This document shows, in pieces, positions 7,811 to 15,780 of a DNA stretch of 64,000 bases (position 1 is the first letter of the stretch; the number at the start of each line of letters is the position of its first letter). A program made the translations under genes and the position numbers. The DNA is taken from contig NZ_MPSB01000003.1 in NCBI RefSeq assembly GCF_001981525.1, forward strand, positions 1-64,000, read 5' to 3'. The notes under the pieces were generated by a model. It had not been told where the DNA came from and did no database searches. It saw only the letters and a program-made list of their open reading frames with translations. The DNA is from Sphingomonas jeddahensis (lineage in GTDB: Bacteria; Pseudomonadota; Alphaproteobacteria; Sphingomonadales; Sphingomonadaceae).

Positions 7811-9127
7811 ATGAGAAAAACGATCGCGGCCGCATTGTTGATGGGGGCTGCAATGCCCGTCGTGGCGCAGACCGCGCCGGCATCGAAGGTCACCTACATC
7901 CATGCCGGCGCGCTGCTCGATCGTCCCGGTCAGGCCCCGCGCGGCAACAGCACCATTATCGTGCGCGACGACAAGATCGCCGAGGTGCGGAACGGCTTCG
8001 TGCCGGCAGAGGCGGGCGCCAAACTGGTGGCGCTCAACGACAAGTTCGTGCTGCCGGGGCTGATCGACCTTCATGTCCATCTGCTGGGGATCGGCGGCGA
8101 TCCGATGCGCGCGAGATTGTCCGCGCTCAACATCGAGGGGGCCGATAACGTGCTCTACGGCGCCGGCAATGCCAGGGCCACGCTGCACGCCGGCTTCACC
8201 ACCGTGCGGGACCTGGGCGGCGAGCCCCGCAGCATCCGCGCGTTACGCGATGCGGTGGATCGCGGCGATGTCGATGGGCCGACGATCGTCAATGCCGGGA
8301 CGGCGATTTCGGTAACTGGCGGCCATGGCGACCCGCTCAACGGGATCGCGGAACCGTTCGCCCATGCGGTGAAGGAAACGGTCGAGAATACCTGCGACGG
8401 CCCGGCAGATTGCGTCCGCGCGACGCGCCGGCAAGTCGGTCTGGGTGCGCAGGTGATCAAGATCACCGCGACCGGCGGCGTGCTGTCCAACGTGTCGGGC
8501 GGGCTCGGCCGTGCCTTCACGCCGGAGGAAATGAAGGCAATCGTCGACACCGCACATAATCTCGGCCGCAAGGTCGCCGCGCACAGCCACGCGGCGGAAG
8601 GTACCAAGGCGGCGCTGGCAGCGGGTGTAGATACGGTCGAGCACGGGAGCTTTATCGACGAGGAGACGATCGCCGCGTTCAAGCGGACGGGTGCCTATCT
8701 TGTCCCGACCGAGATCGCGCCGGTCGCCGCGGTGGCGCAGGCGCGCGCCGGTTCGTTGCCGGCGGCGGTGCTTCCCAAAGCCGAAGCCGCGGCGGCCGCG
8801 ATGCAGGAAAGTCATCGCAAGGCGTACAAGGCGGGCGTCAAATTCGCCTTCGGGACCGACAGCGGCGTTTCCAAGCACGGCGACAATGCGCAGGAATTCG
8901 CATTGCTGGTGGAGAAGGTTGGCATGACGCCGGCAGACGCGATCCGCAGCGCAACGGTGACTGCGGCCGAAGTGCTGGGGCAAGGCAATGCGATCGGCAC
9001 GATCGAGCCGGGCAAAGCGGCAGACATCATCGCCGTCGACGCTTCGCCGCTGAAGGACGTGCGTCAGCTCGAGCGCGTACGCTTCGTGATGCACAAGGGC
9101 GCGGTGGCAAAGCCTATCGCCGAATAA
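7811..9127 (+). CDS. Secreted metal-dependent amidohydrolase
   Basis: The 438-residue protein begins with a signal peptide (MRKTIAAALLMGAAMPVVAQ), so it should act in the periplasm. The amidohydrolase (TIM-barrel) signatures are FVLPGLIDLHVHL (metal ligands His88 and His90), a lysine in VIKITATGG, HSHAAEG, VEHGS, FGTDSGV and the C-terminal beta-sandwich return GTIEPGKAADIIAVD. It resembles the imidazolonepropionase-like / Xaa-Pro dipeptidase group, which hydrolyses peptides or cyclic amides. The exact substrate is unknown. Confidence 0.87.
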   Translation: MRKTIAAALLMGAAMPVVAQTAPASKVTYIHAGALLDRPGQAPRGNSTIIVRDDKIAEVRNGFVPAEAGAKLVALNDKFVLPGLIDLHVHLLGIGGDPMRARLSALNIEGADNVLYGAGNARATLHAGFTTVRDLGGEPRSIRALRDAVDRGDVDGPTIVNAGTAISVTGGHGDPLNGIAEPFAHAVKETVENTCDGPADCVRATRRQVGLGAQVIKITATGGVLSNVSGGLGRAFTPEEMKAIVDTAHNLGRKVAAHSHAAEGTKAALAAGVDTVEHGSFIDEETIAAFKRTGAYLVPTEIAPVAAVAQARAGSLPAAVLPKAEAAAAAMQESHRKAYKAGVKFAFGTDSGVSKHGDNAQEFALLVEKVGMTPADAIRSATVTAAEVLGQGNAIGTIEPGKAADIIAVDASPLKDVRQLERVRFVMHKGAVAKPIAE

Positions 9128-9138
9128 GGTTTGATCGA

Positions 9139-9167
9139 GGCGGCGGCTTCCCATAGGAGCCGCCGCC
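9139..9167 (+). terminator. Hairpin terminator after the amidohydrolase gene
   Basis: GGCGGCGGCT (9139-9148) and AGCCGCCGCC (9158-9167) form a perfect 10-bp stem with a 9-base loop, 12 bases after the stop. A short T run (ATTTTC) appears only 8 bases further on, so its strength as an intrinsic terminator is uncertain. Confidence 0.55.
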
Positions 9168-9250
9168 GCAACCGATTTTCCGGTAACCGCACCGCCCCTC
9201 ACACATGAGCCGGGCGGTGCTTCACATTTGGGATGCAAGTGGGATGCAAG

Positions 9251-9517
9251 ATGGCTGAAGAACGCGGCGAGGGCATGGGTGGCGGTCAGGTGGCGGCAGA
9301 GGAACTGCGCCTGCTGATCGAGCGCGCCGAGCGCCTGGAAGAAGAGAAGAAGGGCATTTCGGACGACATCAAGGACGTGATGGCGGAGGCGAAGAGCCGA
9401 GGCTACGACCCCAAGGCGATCCGAAAGATCATGTCGATCCGCAAGAAGAAGCGCGAGGAATACCAGGAAGAGGAGATGATCCTCGAGACGTACATGCAGG
9501 CCTTGGGGATGCTGTGA
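9251..9517 (+). CDS. gapR: GapR-type DUF2312 nucleoid-associated protein
   Basis: The 88-residue protein (start MAEERGEG) has a charged coiled coil (EELRLLIERAERLEEEKKGI) followed by DIKDVMAEAKSRGYDPKAIR and KKREEYQEEEMILETYMQAL, the hallmark of DUF2312. The Caulobacter member GapR forms a clamp on overtwisted, AT-rich DNA and assists replication and topoisomerases. An in-frame ATG at 9233 would add six residues (MQVGCK), but 9251 matches the family start better. Confidence 0.88.
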   Translation: MAEERGEGMGGGQVAAEELRLLIERAERLEEEKKGISDDIKDVMAEAKSRGYDPKAIRKIMSIRKKKREEYQEEEMILETYMQALGML

Positions 9518-9543
9518 GGCGCCATCTAACGTTTTTATAAGAT

Positions 9544-9614
9544 CCGGGATCCAAGGTGCCGCGAACGCCGCGAGACGTGATTGGTCGCAATGCCCGTTGA
9601 CGGTTGGATCCCGG
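9544..9614. repeat. Intergenic inverted repeat
   Basis: CCGGGATCCAA (9544-9554) and TTGGATCCCGG (9604-9614) are perfect 11-bp inverted arms. The right arm continues as CTCAAGGCGGGATGACGG, resembling the repeats at 31156 and 60945. It lies between the convergent gapR and HerA-like genes. Confidence 0.6.
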
Positions 9615-9659
9615 CTCAAGGCGGGATGACGGACGTCGGCGGGCGACGGCTCGCGAGAA

Positions 9660-11117
9660 CTACGCTGCCTCCGCGGCCGCCGTCGTCCACCCCAGTCGCG
9701 CGATGGTGATCGAGCGTTTGCCGGACAGGTCGGTGCGGGTGACGATTAGCTCACGGCTTTCGATATAGCCCATCAAGCGACGGACCCGGCCGAGCGACGA
9801 CGTACCGTAGGTTTCCGCCAGTGCGGCGTCGCTGGGGCAGGGGGCGCCTTCCTTGGCAGCCTTGGCGACCAGCAGGAATGGGCCGACCATTTCGTCCGGC
9901 AATGCGCCGGCGAGCGCCACGGCTTCCGCCCATTCGGGATCAGTCGTGTCGAAGATGCCGGCACGGGCCGAGGAGAGCCGGCGGGTGAAATCGCCGAGTT
10001 CGACCCCTGACCGCGACAGACCCTGCATCCGGCAGCGGACCTGAAAGTCCTGGAACAGCACGGAAGCTGGGCGACCGGCGGATTCGGGATCTTCGACAAT
10101 CGCCCGAAGCACGTCCGCGATGATCGTGGTGACTTCCTCGTCTGAGCGCTCCGGCTCGGGCGGCAATGACGCCGGACGCGCCATCTCGGAAATCAGTTCC
10201 TCCGCCGGCACGCGGCGCGGGCGCGCCTCGAACGCCATCGGTAGCTGGGGCGCGGCCTCGGGCTCCGGTTCAGCGAAGATCAGCTCCTTGAGGTCCGCGG
10301 CCGGGGCGGAGGGAAGTGGGGTCAGCTTGGGGCTGCCCGAGCGGGCGCTAGTTTCGACCGCACCGATCTTCACCGTCTGCGGGCGGCGGCATACGGCCGG
10401 GCCGAGCGCCAGGAAGGTGCCGCGCGGCAGATCGCGGATCGCCTCGGCCTGGCGGCGCTCCATGCCGAGCAGGTCGGCCGCGCGCGCCATGTCGATGTCG
10501 AGGAAGGTGCGGCCCATCAGGAAGTTGGAGGCTTCGGCCGCGACGTTCTTGGCGAGCTTGGCGAGGCGCTGAGTCGCGATCACGCCGGCGAGGCCGCGCT
10601 TGCGCCCGCGGCACATTAGGTTGGTCATCGCCGCGAGCGAGGCGCGGCGCACGTCCTCCGCCACCTCCCCGCCGGTGGTCGGGGCGAAGAGCTGCGCCTC
10701 ATCGACCACGACCAGCGCGGGATACCAATGTTCGCGCGGCGCATCGAACATCGCCGACAGAAAGGTCGCGGCGCAGCGCATCTGGCCCTCCGCCTCCAGC
10801 CCTTCGAGGCTCAGCACCACCGAGGCGCGATGCTCGCGCAAGCGGCCGGCGATTCGCGCGATCTCGCGTTCGGAATAGTCGGTCGCCTCCACCACGACAT
10901 GGCCGTAGGTCGGCCCGAGCGTCACGAAATCGCCCTCGGGGTCGATCACCACCTGCTGCACCTGCCCGGCGGAGCGTTCGAGCAGGCGGCGCAGTAGATG
11001 CGACTTTCCCGAACCCGAATTGCCCTGCACGAGCAATCGGGTGGCCAGCAGTTCCTCTAGGTCGATCAGGACCGGCGCGCCCGAGGTGTCGGCGCCCATG
11101 TCCACGGCAATCGTCAT
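9660..11117 (-). CDS. HerA/FtsK-like ATP-binding protein
   Basis: The 485-residue protein has a Walker A motif GNSGSGKS (32-39), Walker [12 protein letters not shown] and [17 protein letters not shown] near an arginine-finger region, as in the HerA/DUF87 helicase-translocase family. The C-terminal third looks like winged-helix or linker sequence. Archaeal HerA works with the nuclease NurA in end resection; no nuclease gene adjoins it here. The gene is divergent from yebC and next to the ruv genes, which suggests DNA handling, but this is by association. Confidence 0.78.
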   Translation of the reverse strand: MTIAVDMGADTSGAPVLIDLEELLATRLLVQGNSGSGKSHLLRRLLERSAGQVQQVVIDPEGDFVTLGPTYGHVVVEATDYSEREIARIAGRLREHRASVVLSLEGLEAEGQMRCAATFLSAMFDAPREHWYPALVVVDEAQLFAPTTGGEVAEDVRRASLAAMTNLMCRGRKRGLAGVIATQRLAKLAKNVAAEASNFLMGRTFLDIDMARAADLLGMERRQAEAIRDLPRGTFLALGPAVCRRPQTVKIGAVETSARSGSPKLTPLPSAPAADLKELIFAEPEPEAAPQLPMAFEARPRRVPAEELISEMARPASLPPEPERSDEEVTTIIADVLRAIVEDPESAGRPASVLFQDFQVRCRMQGLSRSGVELGDFTRRLSSARAGIFDTTDPEWAEAVALAGALPDEMVGPFLLVAKAAKEGAPCPSDAALAETYGTSSLGRVRRLMGYIESRELIVTRTDLSGKRSITIARLGWTTAAAEAA

Positions 11118-11195
11118 GGCGGCGCGTTTGCCGCATGCGCGGGAGTCGGCGCAAGGCTTGATGAAGCCCCCTGCGCCAGCTTATGGCGCATGCCC

Positions 11196-11939
11196 ATGGC
11201 AGGTCATTCCAAATTCAAGAACATCATGCACCGCAAGGGTGCGCAGGATAAGAAGCGTTCGGGCATGTTCTCGAAGCTTTCCCGCGAAATCACCGTCGCG
11301 GCGAAGATGGGGCTTCCCGATCCGGACATGAACCCGCGGCTGCGCGCGGCGGTCAACGCCGCCAAGGCGCAGTCGATGCCCAAGGACAATATCCAGCGCT
11401 CGATCGACAAGGCGAGCCGGGGCGACGCGGAGAATTACGAGGAAATCCGCTACGAAGGCTTCGGCCCGGGCGGCGTCAGCCTGATCATCGAGGCGCTGAC
11501 CGACAACCGCAACCGCACCGCCACCAACGTGCGCACCGCAGTGAGCAAGAACGGCGGCAACCTCGGCGCATCGGGATCGGTCAGCCATGCCTTCGACCGG
11601 CTCGGCCTGATCAACTATCCCGCGAGCGTCGGCGACGGCGAGAAGGTGTTCGAGGCCGCGCTTGAGGCGGGTGCCGAGGACGTGACGTCGAGCGAGGACG
11701 GCCACGAGATCTGGACCGCACAGGCCGATCTGCACGAAGTGGCCAAGGCGCTGGAGCCGGTGCTCGGCGAGGCGGAGAGCGCGAAGCTCGCCTGGCGCCC
11801 GCAGACGATGGTCGCGGTGGACGAGGGTGATGCGGCGACCCTGTTCAAGCTGATCGATGCGCTGGACGATGACGACGACGTCCAGCAGGTCTGGGGCAAT
11901 TACGAAGTCTCCGACGAGGTGATGGAAAAGCTGGGGTGA
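11196..11939 (+). CDS. YebC/PmpR family regulator
   Basis: The 247-residue protein begins [18 protein letters not shown], the invariant start of the YebC family. Further family motifs are [46 protein letters not shown] and LGASGSV. The in-frame ATG at 11190 is less likely. Members were described as DNA-binding regulators (PmpR) and more recently as ribosome-associated translation factors. YebC commonly precedes ruvC, as here, but an inverted-repeat spacer separates the two genes. Confidence 0.95.
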   Translation: MAGHSKFKNIMHRKGAQDKKRSGMFSKLSREITVAAKMGLPDPDMNPRLRAAVNAAKAQSMPKDNIQRSIDKASRGDAENYEEIRYEGFGPGGVSLIIEALTDNRNRTATNVRTAVSKNGGNLGASGSVSHAFDRLGLINYPASVGDGEKVFEAALEAGAEDVTSSEDGHEIWTAQADLHEVAKALEPVLGEAESAKLAWRPQTMVAVDEGDAATLFKLIDALDDDDDVQQVWGNYEVSDEVMEKLG

Positions 11940-11942
11940 TCT

Positions 11943-12081
11943 AAACCTCCTCCTGCTTGCGGGGAGGGCACCATCTCCTCCGCTCCCGCTTGCGGGAGGG
12001 GCGGGGGGAGGGCACATCTTCCGAATGTTCCCGCGTATTTGCCGACAGCCCCTTCCCCGACCACTTCCGCAAGCGGGAGGG
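11943..12081. repeat. Composite inverted repeats of GCGGGAG type
   Basis: The spacer between yebC and ruvC contains several copies of CTCCCGC/GCGGGAG, including the palindrome CTCCCGCTTGCGGGAG at 11983-11998 and CCGCAAGCGGGAGG near 12067. The last copy also supplies the purine-rich ribosome binding site in front of ruvC. Confidence 0.65.
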
Positions 12082-12086
12082 AAGAA

Positions 12087-12587
12087 TTGATCATCCTCGG
12101 CCTTGATCCTGGCCTCGGCACCACCGGCTGGGGTGTGATCGCGGCAGAGGGAAATCGGCTGCGGCATGTCGCCAACGGACAGATCAGGACCGATCCGTCC
12201 GCGCCGCTGCCGCGGCGGCTGGCCAATCTCTACAGCGCCTTGATCGACGTGATCCGCACGGAGCGGCCGGATAGTGCCGCGGCGGAGGAAGTGCTTGGCA
12301 ACACCAATGCCCAATCGACGCTGAAGCTCGGCCAGGCACGCGGTGTGGTGCTGCTCGCGGCGGCGGGGGCGGGGCTCCACATCGGCGAATATCACCCGTC
12401 CACCGTGAAGAAGGCGGTGGTGGGGACCGGCGGCGCGGAGAAGCGGCAGATCCAGGCGATGATCGGGGTGCTGCTGCCCGGCGCCAAGGTGGCCGGACCG
12501 GATGCGGCGGATGCGCTGGCGGTGGCGATCTGCCACGCGCATCACCGCGCGAGCGCGGCGGGGATGATGCGGCGCGTGCAGGGGTAA
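12087..12587 (+). CDS. ruvC: Holliday junction resolvase RuvC
   Basis: The 166-residue RuvC is the endonuclease that cuts Holliday junctions loaded by RuvAB. Catalytic acidic residues lie in [14 protein letters not shown] (Asp7), the Glu region AAEEVLG, and [15 protein letters not shown]. The best start is TTG 12087, preceded by GGGAGGGAAGAA. The upstream ATG at 12039 would place 16 residues inside the intergenic repeat. It is followed by ruvA after 76 bases. Confidence 0.95.
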   Translation: MIILGLDPGLGTTGWGVIAAEGNRLRHVANGQIRTDPSAPLPRRLANLYSALIDVIRTERPDSAAAEEVLGNTNAQSTLKLGQARGVVLLAAAGAGLHIGEYHPSTVKKAVVGTGGAEKRQIQAMIGVLLPGAKVAGPDAADALAVAICHAHHRASAAGMMRRVQG

Positions 12588-12663
12588 TCCGGCATGCTGG
12601 CATACGGTTGGCCCGCGTTCCCGTACCCGCTAGATGTCGGCGCGACATGATGGGCAGCAATCG

Positions 12664-13263
12664 GTGATCGCATATCTCAAGGGCATCCTCGCCAGCACGA
12701 GCGCCGATCACGCGGTGATCGAAGTAGGTGGCGTCGGCTATCTCGTCGGCGCCTCTTCGCGTACGCTCGCGGCGCTGGGGCCGGTCGGCGAAGCGGTGCA
12801 CGTCCATACCGAGCTGCTGGTCGGCGAGGATTTCCAGCGGCTGGTCGGCTTCGCCAGCGCCGATGAGCGCGACTGGTTTCGGCTGCTCACTGGTGTGCAG
12901 GGGGTCGGCGCGCGGGTCGCGTTGGCAATCCTTTCCGCGCTGGAGCCGGCCGAGCTCAATCGAGCGGTGGCGGCGCAGGACAAGGCGATGGTGGCGCGCG
13001 CCAATGGCGTCGGGCCGAAGCTCGCCGAACGCATCGTGCGCGAGCTGAAGGACAAGGCGGGGGGTATCGTGCTCGGGCCGGCGGCCGCGGCGCAGGCTGC
13101 GCCCGTGGGAGCGAGCGCGGATGCGGCGTCGGCGCTGCTCAATCTCGGTTTCCGGCCGGCGGAAGCCGCGTCGGCGGTGACGGCGGCGGAGGAGGAACTC
13201 GGGGCCGGCGCCACGCTGGATGCGCTGGTCCGGCTGGCGCTGCGCAAGGCGGGGAAGAAGTGA
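12664..13263 (+). CDS. ruvA: Holliday junction branch migration protein RuvA
   Basis: From GTG 12664 the 199-residue protein begins M-IAYLKG, as expected for RuvA, which recognises the four-way junction and loads the RuvB motor. Visible are the OB-fold N-terminus ([11 protein letters not shown]), two helix-hairpin-helix regions ([17 protein letters not shown] and [19 protein letters not shown]) and the flexible domain III ([16 protein letters not shown]). The stop overlaps the GTG start of the next gene (GTGA). Confidence 0.96.
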   Translation: MIAYLKGILASTSADHAVIEVGGVGYLVGASSRTLAALGPVGEAVHVHTELLVGEDFQRLVGFASADERDWFRLLTGVQGVGARVALAILSALEPAELNRAVAAQDKAMVARANGVGPKLAERIVRELKDKAGGIVLGPAAAAQAAPVGASADAASALLNLGFRPAEAASAVTAAEEELGAGATLDALVRLALRKAGKK

Positions 13264-13652
13264 CGCGGCGGGCGGCCTGTTCCTGCGGCGCGCTGGCGAT
13301 CGAATGCGCGGGCGAGCCGGTGCGTATCTCGGTATGCCATTGCCTCGATTGCCAGCGGCGCAGCGGTTCCGCCTTTGCGGCGCAGGCGCGATTCCCGATC
13401 GAACATGTCAGCGTGACCGGCACGCCGCGACAGTGGCGGCGGATCGGCAGCAGCGGCAGCGCGGCGGTCCATCATTTCTGCGACACCTGCGGCCTGACCT
13501 TGTTCTACGTGCTGGAGCGGCAGCCCGGACTGGTCGCCGTGGCGCTTGGCGCGTTCGCCGACCCGCAATTCCCGCCGCCGGCCTTCTCGGTCTATGAAAA
13601 TCGGCGCCATTCCTGGGTGGCGATCACCGGCGAGGGAGTGATTCACGACTGA
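13260..13652 (+). CDS. GFA family zinc-binding protein
   Basis: The 130-residue protein has the cysteine pattern of the GFA/CENP-V fold: CSCG (8-11), CHCLDC and CDTCG, with [11 protein letters not shown] after the second motif. Members bind zinc and some have been linked to glutathione-formaldehyde adducts, but most are uncharacterised. It starts at GTG 13260, overlapping ruvA, and its stop overlaps the parA-like ATG by one base. It is thus embedded in the ruv operon. Confidence 0.86.
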   Translation: MTRRAACSCGALAIECAGEPVRISVCHCLDCQRRSGSAFAAQARFPIEHVSVTGTPRQWRRIGSSGSAAVHHFCDTCGLTLFYVLERQPGLVAVALGAFADPQFPPPAFSVYENRRHSWVAITGEGVIHD

Positions 13653-14392
13653 TGAGTGCGCGGACGATCGGCGTGTACAGCCTGAAAGGCGGCGTGGGGA
13701 AGACGACGCTGGCGGTGAACCTCGCTTGGGCGTCGGCGACTTTGTCGTCACGGCGCACGTTGCTGTGGGATCTCGACGGGCAGGCAGCGTCCACCTGGAT
13801 CCTCGGCCATGATCCCGAGGGGCGCGAGGCGGGGGCAGCGATCCGGCGCGAGGTGGACGCGCGGCGGCTAGTACGGCCGACCGCGATCGAGCGGCTCGAT
13901 CTGCTGCCGGCGGACGCGTCGCTGCGCGAACTGGACGTCGCTTTTCATGCGCTCGACAAAAAGAACCGGCTGGCGCGGCTGGTCGAGGATCTGGGGCGCA
14001 ATTACGAGCGGATCGTGATCGATTGCCCGCCGGGGCTGACCGATACATCGGACCAGATCATGCGCGCTGCCGATCTGGTGGTGGTACCGGTGATCCCCTC
14101 CGCCCTCTCACGCCGCGCGCTGGACACGATCGCGGCGCATGTGCAGCGTAAAAAGGGTCCCAAGGTAACGCTGGCGCCCGTCTTTTCGATGGTGGATCGC
14201 CGCCGCGCGCTGCACCGTGACGCTTTGGTGCAGCACCCGGACTGGCCGACGATCCCGATGGCGAGCGCATTCGAAACGATGACCGAACGCCGCGCGCCGC
14301 TGGGGGCGTTCGCTTCGCGCATATCGCCCGGCGTGGAGGCGGTGAGCGCATTGTGGCGCCGCATCGAAAGTGCGCTATCGGCGCTGAAATGA
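13652..14392 (+). CDS. ParA family ATPase
   Basis: The 246-residue ATPase has the deviant Walker A motif KGGVGKTT (12-19), [13 protein letters not shown], and [14 protein letters not shown] as the Walker B region. This is the ParA/MinD family, which positions cargo by ATP-dependent dimerisation on DNA or membranes. No ParB-like partner or parS-like site is adjacent. It sits between the GFA gene and ruvB with 1- and 4-base overlaps, so it must be co-translated with the ruv genes. Its cargo is unknown. Confidence 0.88.
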   Translation: MSARTIGVYSLKGGVGKTTLAVNLAWASATLSSRRTLLWDLDGQAASTWILGHDPEGREAGAAIRREVDARRLVRPTAIERLDLLPADASLRELDVAFHALDKKNRLARLVEDLGRNYERIVIDCPPGLTDTSDQIMRAADLVVVPVIPSALSRRALDTIAAHVQRKKGPKVTLAPVFSMVDRRRALHRDALVQHPDWPTIPMASAFETMTERRAPLGAFASRISPGVEAVSALWRRIESALSALK

Positions 14393-15411
14393 CCGACACT
14401 GATCGCCTCATCACCCCTGCGCGCCGTGTGGAAGACGCCGACGCGGCGCTGCGGCCCAAGCGGCTGGACGAGTTCGTAGGGCAGGCGGCGGCGCGCGACA
14501 ATCTGCGCGTGTTCATCGAAGCGGCGAAGTCGCGCGGCGATGCGCTGGATCATGTGCTGTTCTTCGGCCCACCGGGGCTCGGCAAAACAACGCTGGCGCA
14601 GATCGTTGCGCGCGAGATGGGGGTGGGGTTCCGCGCCACGTCCGGGCCGGTGATCGCCAAGTCGGGCGACCTTGCCGCGCTGTTGACCAATCTCGAGGAC
14701 GGCGACGTGCTGTTCATCGACGAAATCCATCGGCTTCAGCCGGCCGTCGAGGAAGTGCTTTATCCCGCAATGGAAGATCGCGCGCTCGATCTGATGATCG
14801 GTGAGGGGCCATCGGCGCGCAGCGTGCGGATCGACCTGCCGCGCTTCACCCTGGTGGGCGCGACGACGCGGCAGGGGCTGCTGACGACGCCGCTGCGCGA
14901 TCGCTTCGGCATCCCGGTCCGGCTGCAATTCTATACGGTGGAGGAACTGACGCGGGTGGTGACGCGCGCTGCCTCGCTGCTCGACCTGCATATCGCGCCC
15001 GATGGCGCGGCGGAGATCGCGCGCCGATCGCGCGGAACGCCGCGTATTTCCGGGCGGCTGCTGCGGCGCGTGCGCGATTTCGCTAATGTCGCCGGGGTGA
15101 CCGAGGTGGATGCGACCGCCGCCGACCGCGCGCTCAACCGGCTGGAGGTGGACGGGCTCGGCCTCGACGCGATGGACCGCCGCTATCTGACGATGATCGC
15201 CGACATCTATCGCGGCGGGCCGGTGGGCGTGGAAACGCTCGCGGCGGGCCTGTCCGAGCCGCGCGACACGATCGAGGAAGTGATCGAGCCCTATCTGATC
15301 CAGCTGGGCCTGGTGGCGCGAACGGCGCGCGGGCGCGTCCTCAATGCCGGCGGGTGGAAACATCTCGGCCTGAACCCGCCGGCGGGCAGCCAGGAGGGAC
15401 TGTTCGATTAA
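14389..15411 (+). CDS. ruvB: Holliday junction branch migration helicase RuvB
   Basis: The 340-residue AAA+ motor drives branch migration with RuvA. Its motifs are [11 protein letters not shown], Walker [14 protein letters not shown], Walker [10 protein letters not shown], sensor [22 protein letters not shown] and the C-terminal winged helix ([20 protein letters not shown]). The ATG at 14389 overlaps the ParA stop (ATGA). A short hairpin (CCGCTG/CAGCGG, about 15421-15436) follows the stop. Confidence 0.97.
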   Translation: MTDTDRLITPARRVEDADAALRPKRLDEFVGQAAARDNLRVFIEAAKSRGDALDHVLFFGPPGLGKTTLAQIVAREMGVGFRATSGPVIAKSGDLAALLTNLEDGDVLFIDEIHRLQPAVEEVLYPAMEDRALDLMIGEGPSARSVRIDLPRFTLVGATTRQGLLTTPLRDRFGIPVRLQFYTVEELTRVVTRAASLLDLHIAPDGAAEIARRSRGTPRISGRLLRRVRDFANVAGVTEVDATAADRALNRLEVDGLGLDAMDRRYLTMIADIYRGGPVGVETLAAGLSEPRDTIEEVIEPYLIQLGLVARTARGRVLNAGGWKHLGLNPPAGSQEGLFD

Positions 15412-15465
15412 CCGGGAGCCGCTGGCGATCAGCGGCGTTTGTTATGCGCAAGCAAGAGGATGACG

Positions 15466-15711
15466 ATGACGAACACGCCGCCGGTGCCCCCCGCCAATCA
15501 GTCTCCCTATCCGATCCAGGAGCCCCCGCATCCGCCTGCGCCGCCGCGTGCAACTGAGGAATGGGCCGAGCCGGCATCGCGTGGCTGGTCACTTGGCAAG
15601 ATCGTCGGCGCGGCAGCGGGCATCGGCGCCATCGCGATCGGTGTCGCTGCTGTGCTGTTCCCGCGCGATAGTGCCCCGACGCCGAAGAAGAAAAAGAACC
15701 GGAAAAGTTGA
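15466..15711 (+). CDS. Small proline-rich membrane protein
   Basis: This 81-residue protein is not recognised. It has a proline-rich N-terminal half (TPPVPPANQSPYPIQEPP), one hydrophobic helix at about 43-61 (IVGAAAGIGAIAIGVAAVLF) and a lysine-rich tail (KKKKNRKS). AGAGGA at 15455-15460 is well spaced for ATG 15466; ATG 15460 is an alternative. It lies between ruvB and ptsP on the same strand. A tail rich in positive charge just after the helix suggests a cytoplasmic C-terminus. Confidence 0.65.
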   Translation: MTNTPPVPPANQSPYPIQEPPHPPAPPRATEEWAEPASRGWSLGKIVGAAAGIGAIAIGVAAVLFPRDSAPTPKKKKNRKS

Positions 15712-15780
15712 CGTTCTGCTGCGATGCCGCGCAGCAAATGTTGCGTGGCACCCGGCGCACCCGCCTGCTAGCCAGAGCTT

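Noticed and set aside
8243..9619. 458-codon minus-strand ORF opposite the amidohydrolase
   Set aside because: It mirrors the codon structure of the real gene in the opposite frame, is rich in His/Arg/Asp and shows no family motif; it is a shadow of high-GC coding DNA.
11181..12545. 454-codon minus-strand ORF opposite yebC and ruvC
   Set aside because: The opposite strand encodes two unmistakable genes and this frame also runs through the intergenic repeat; it has no recognisable domain.
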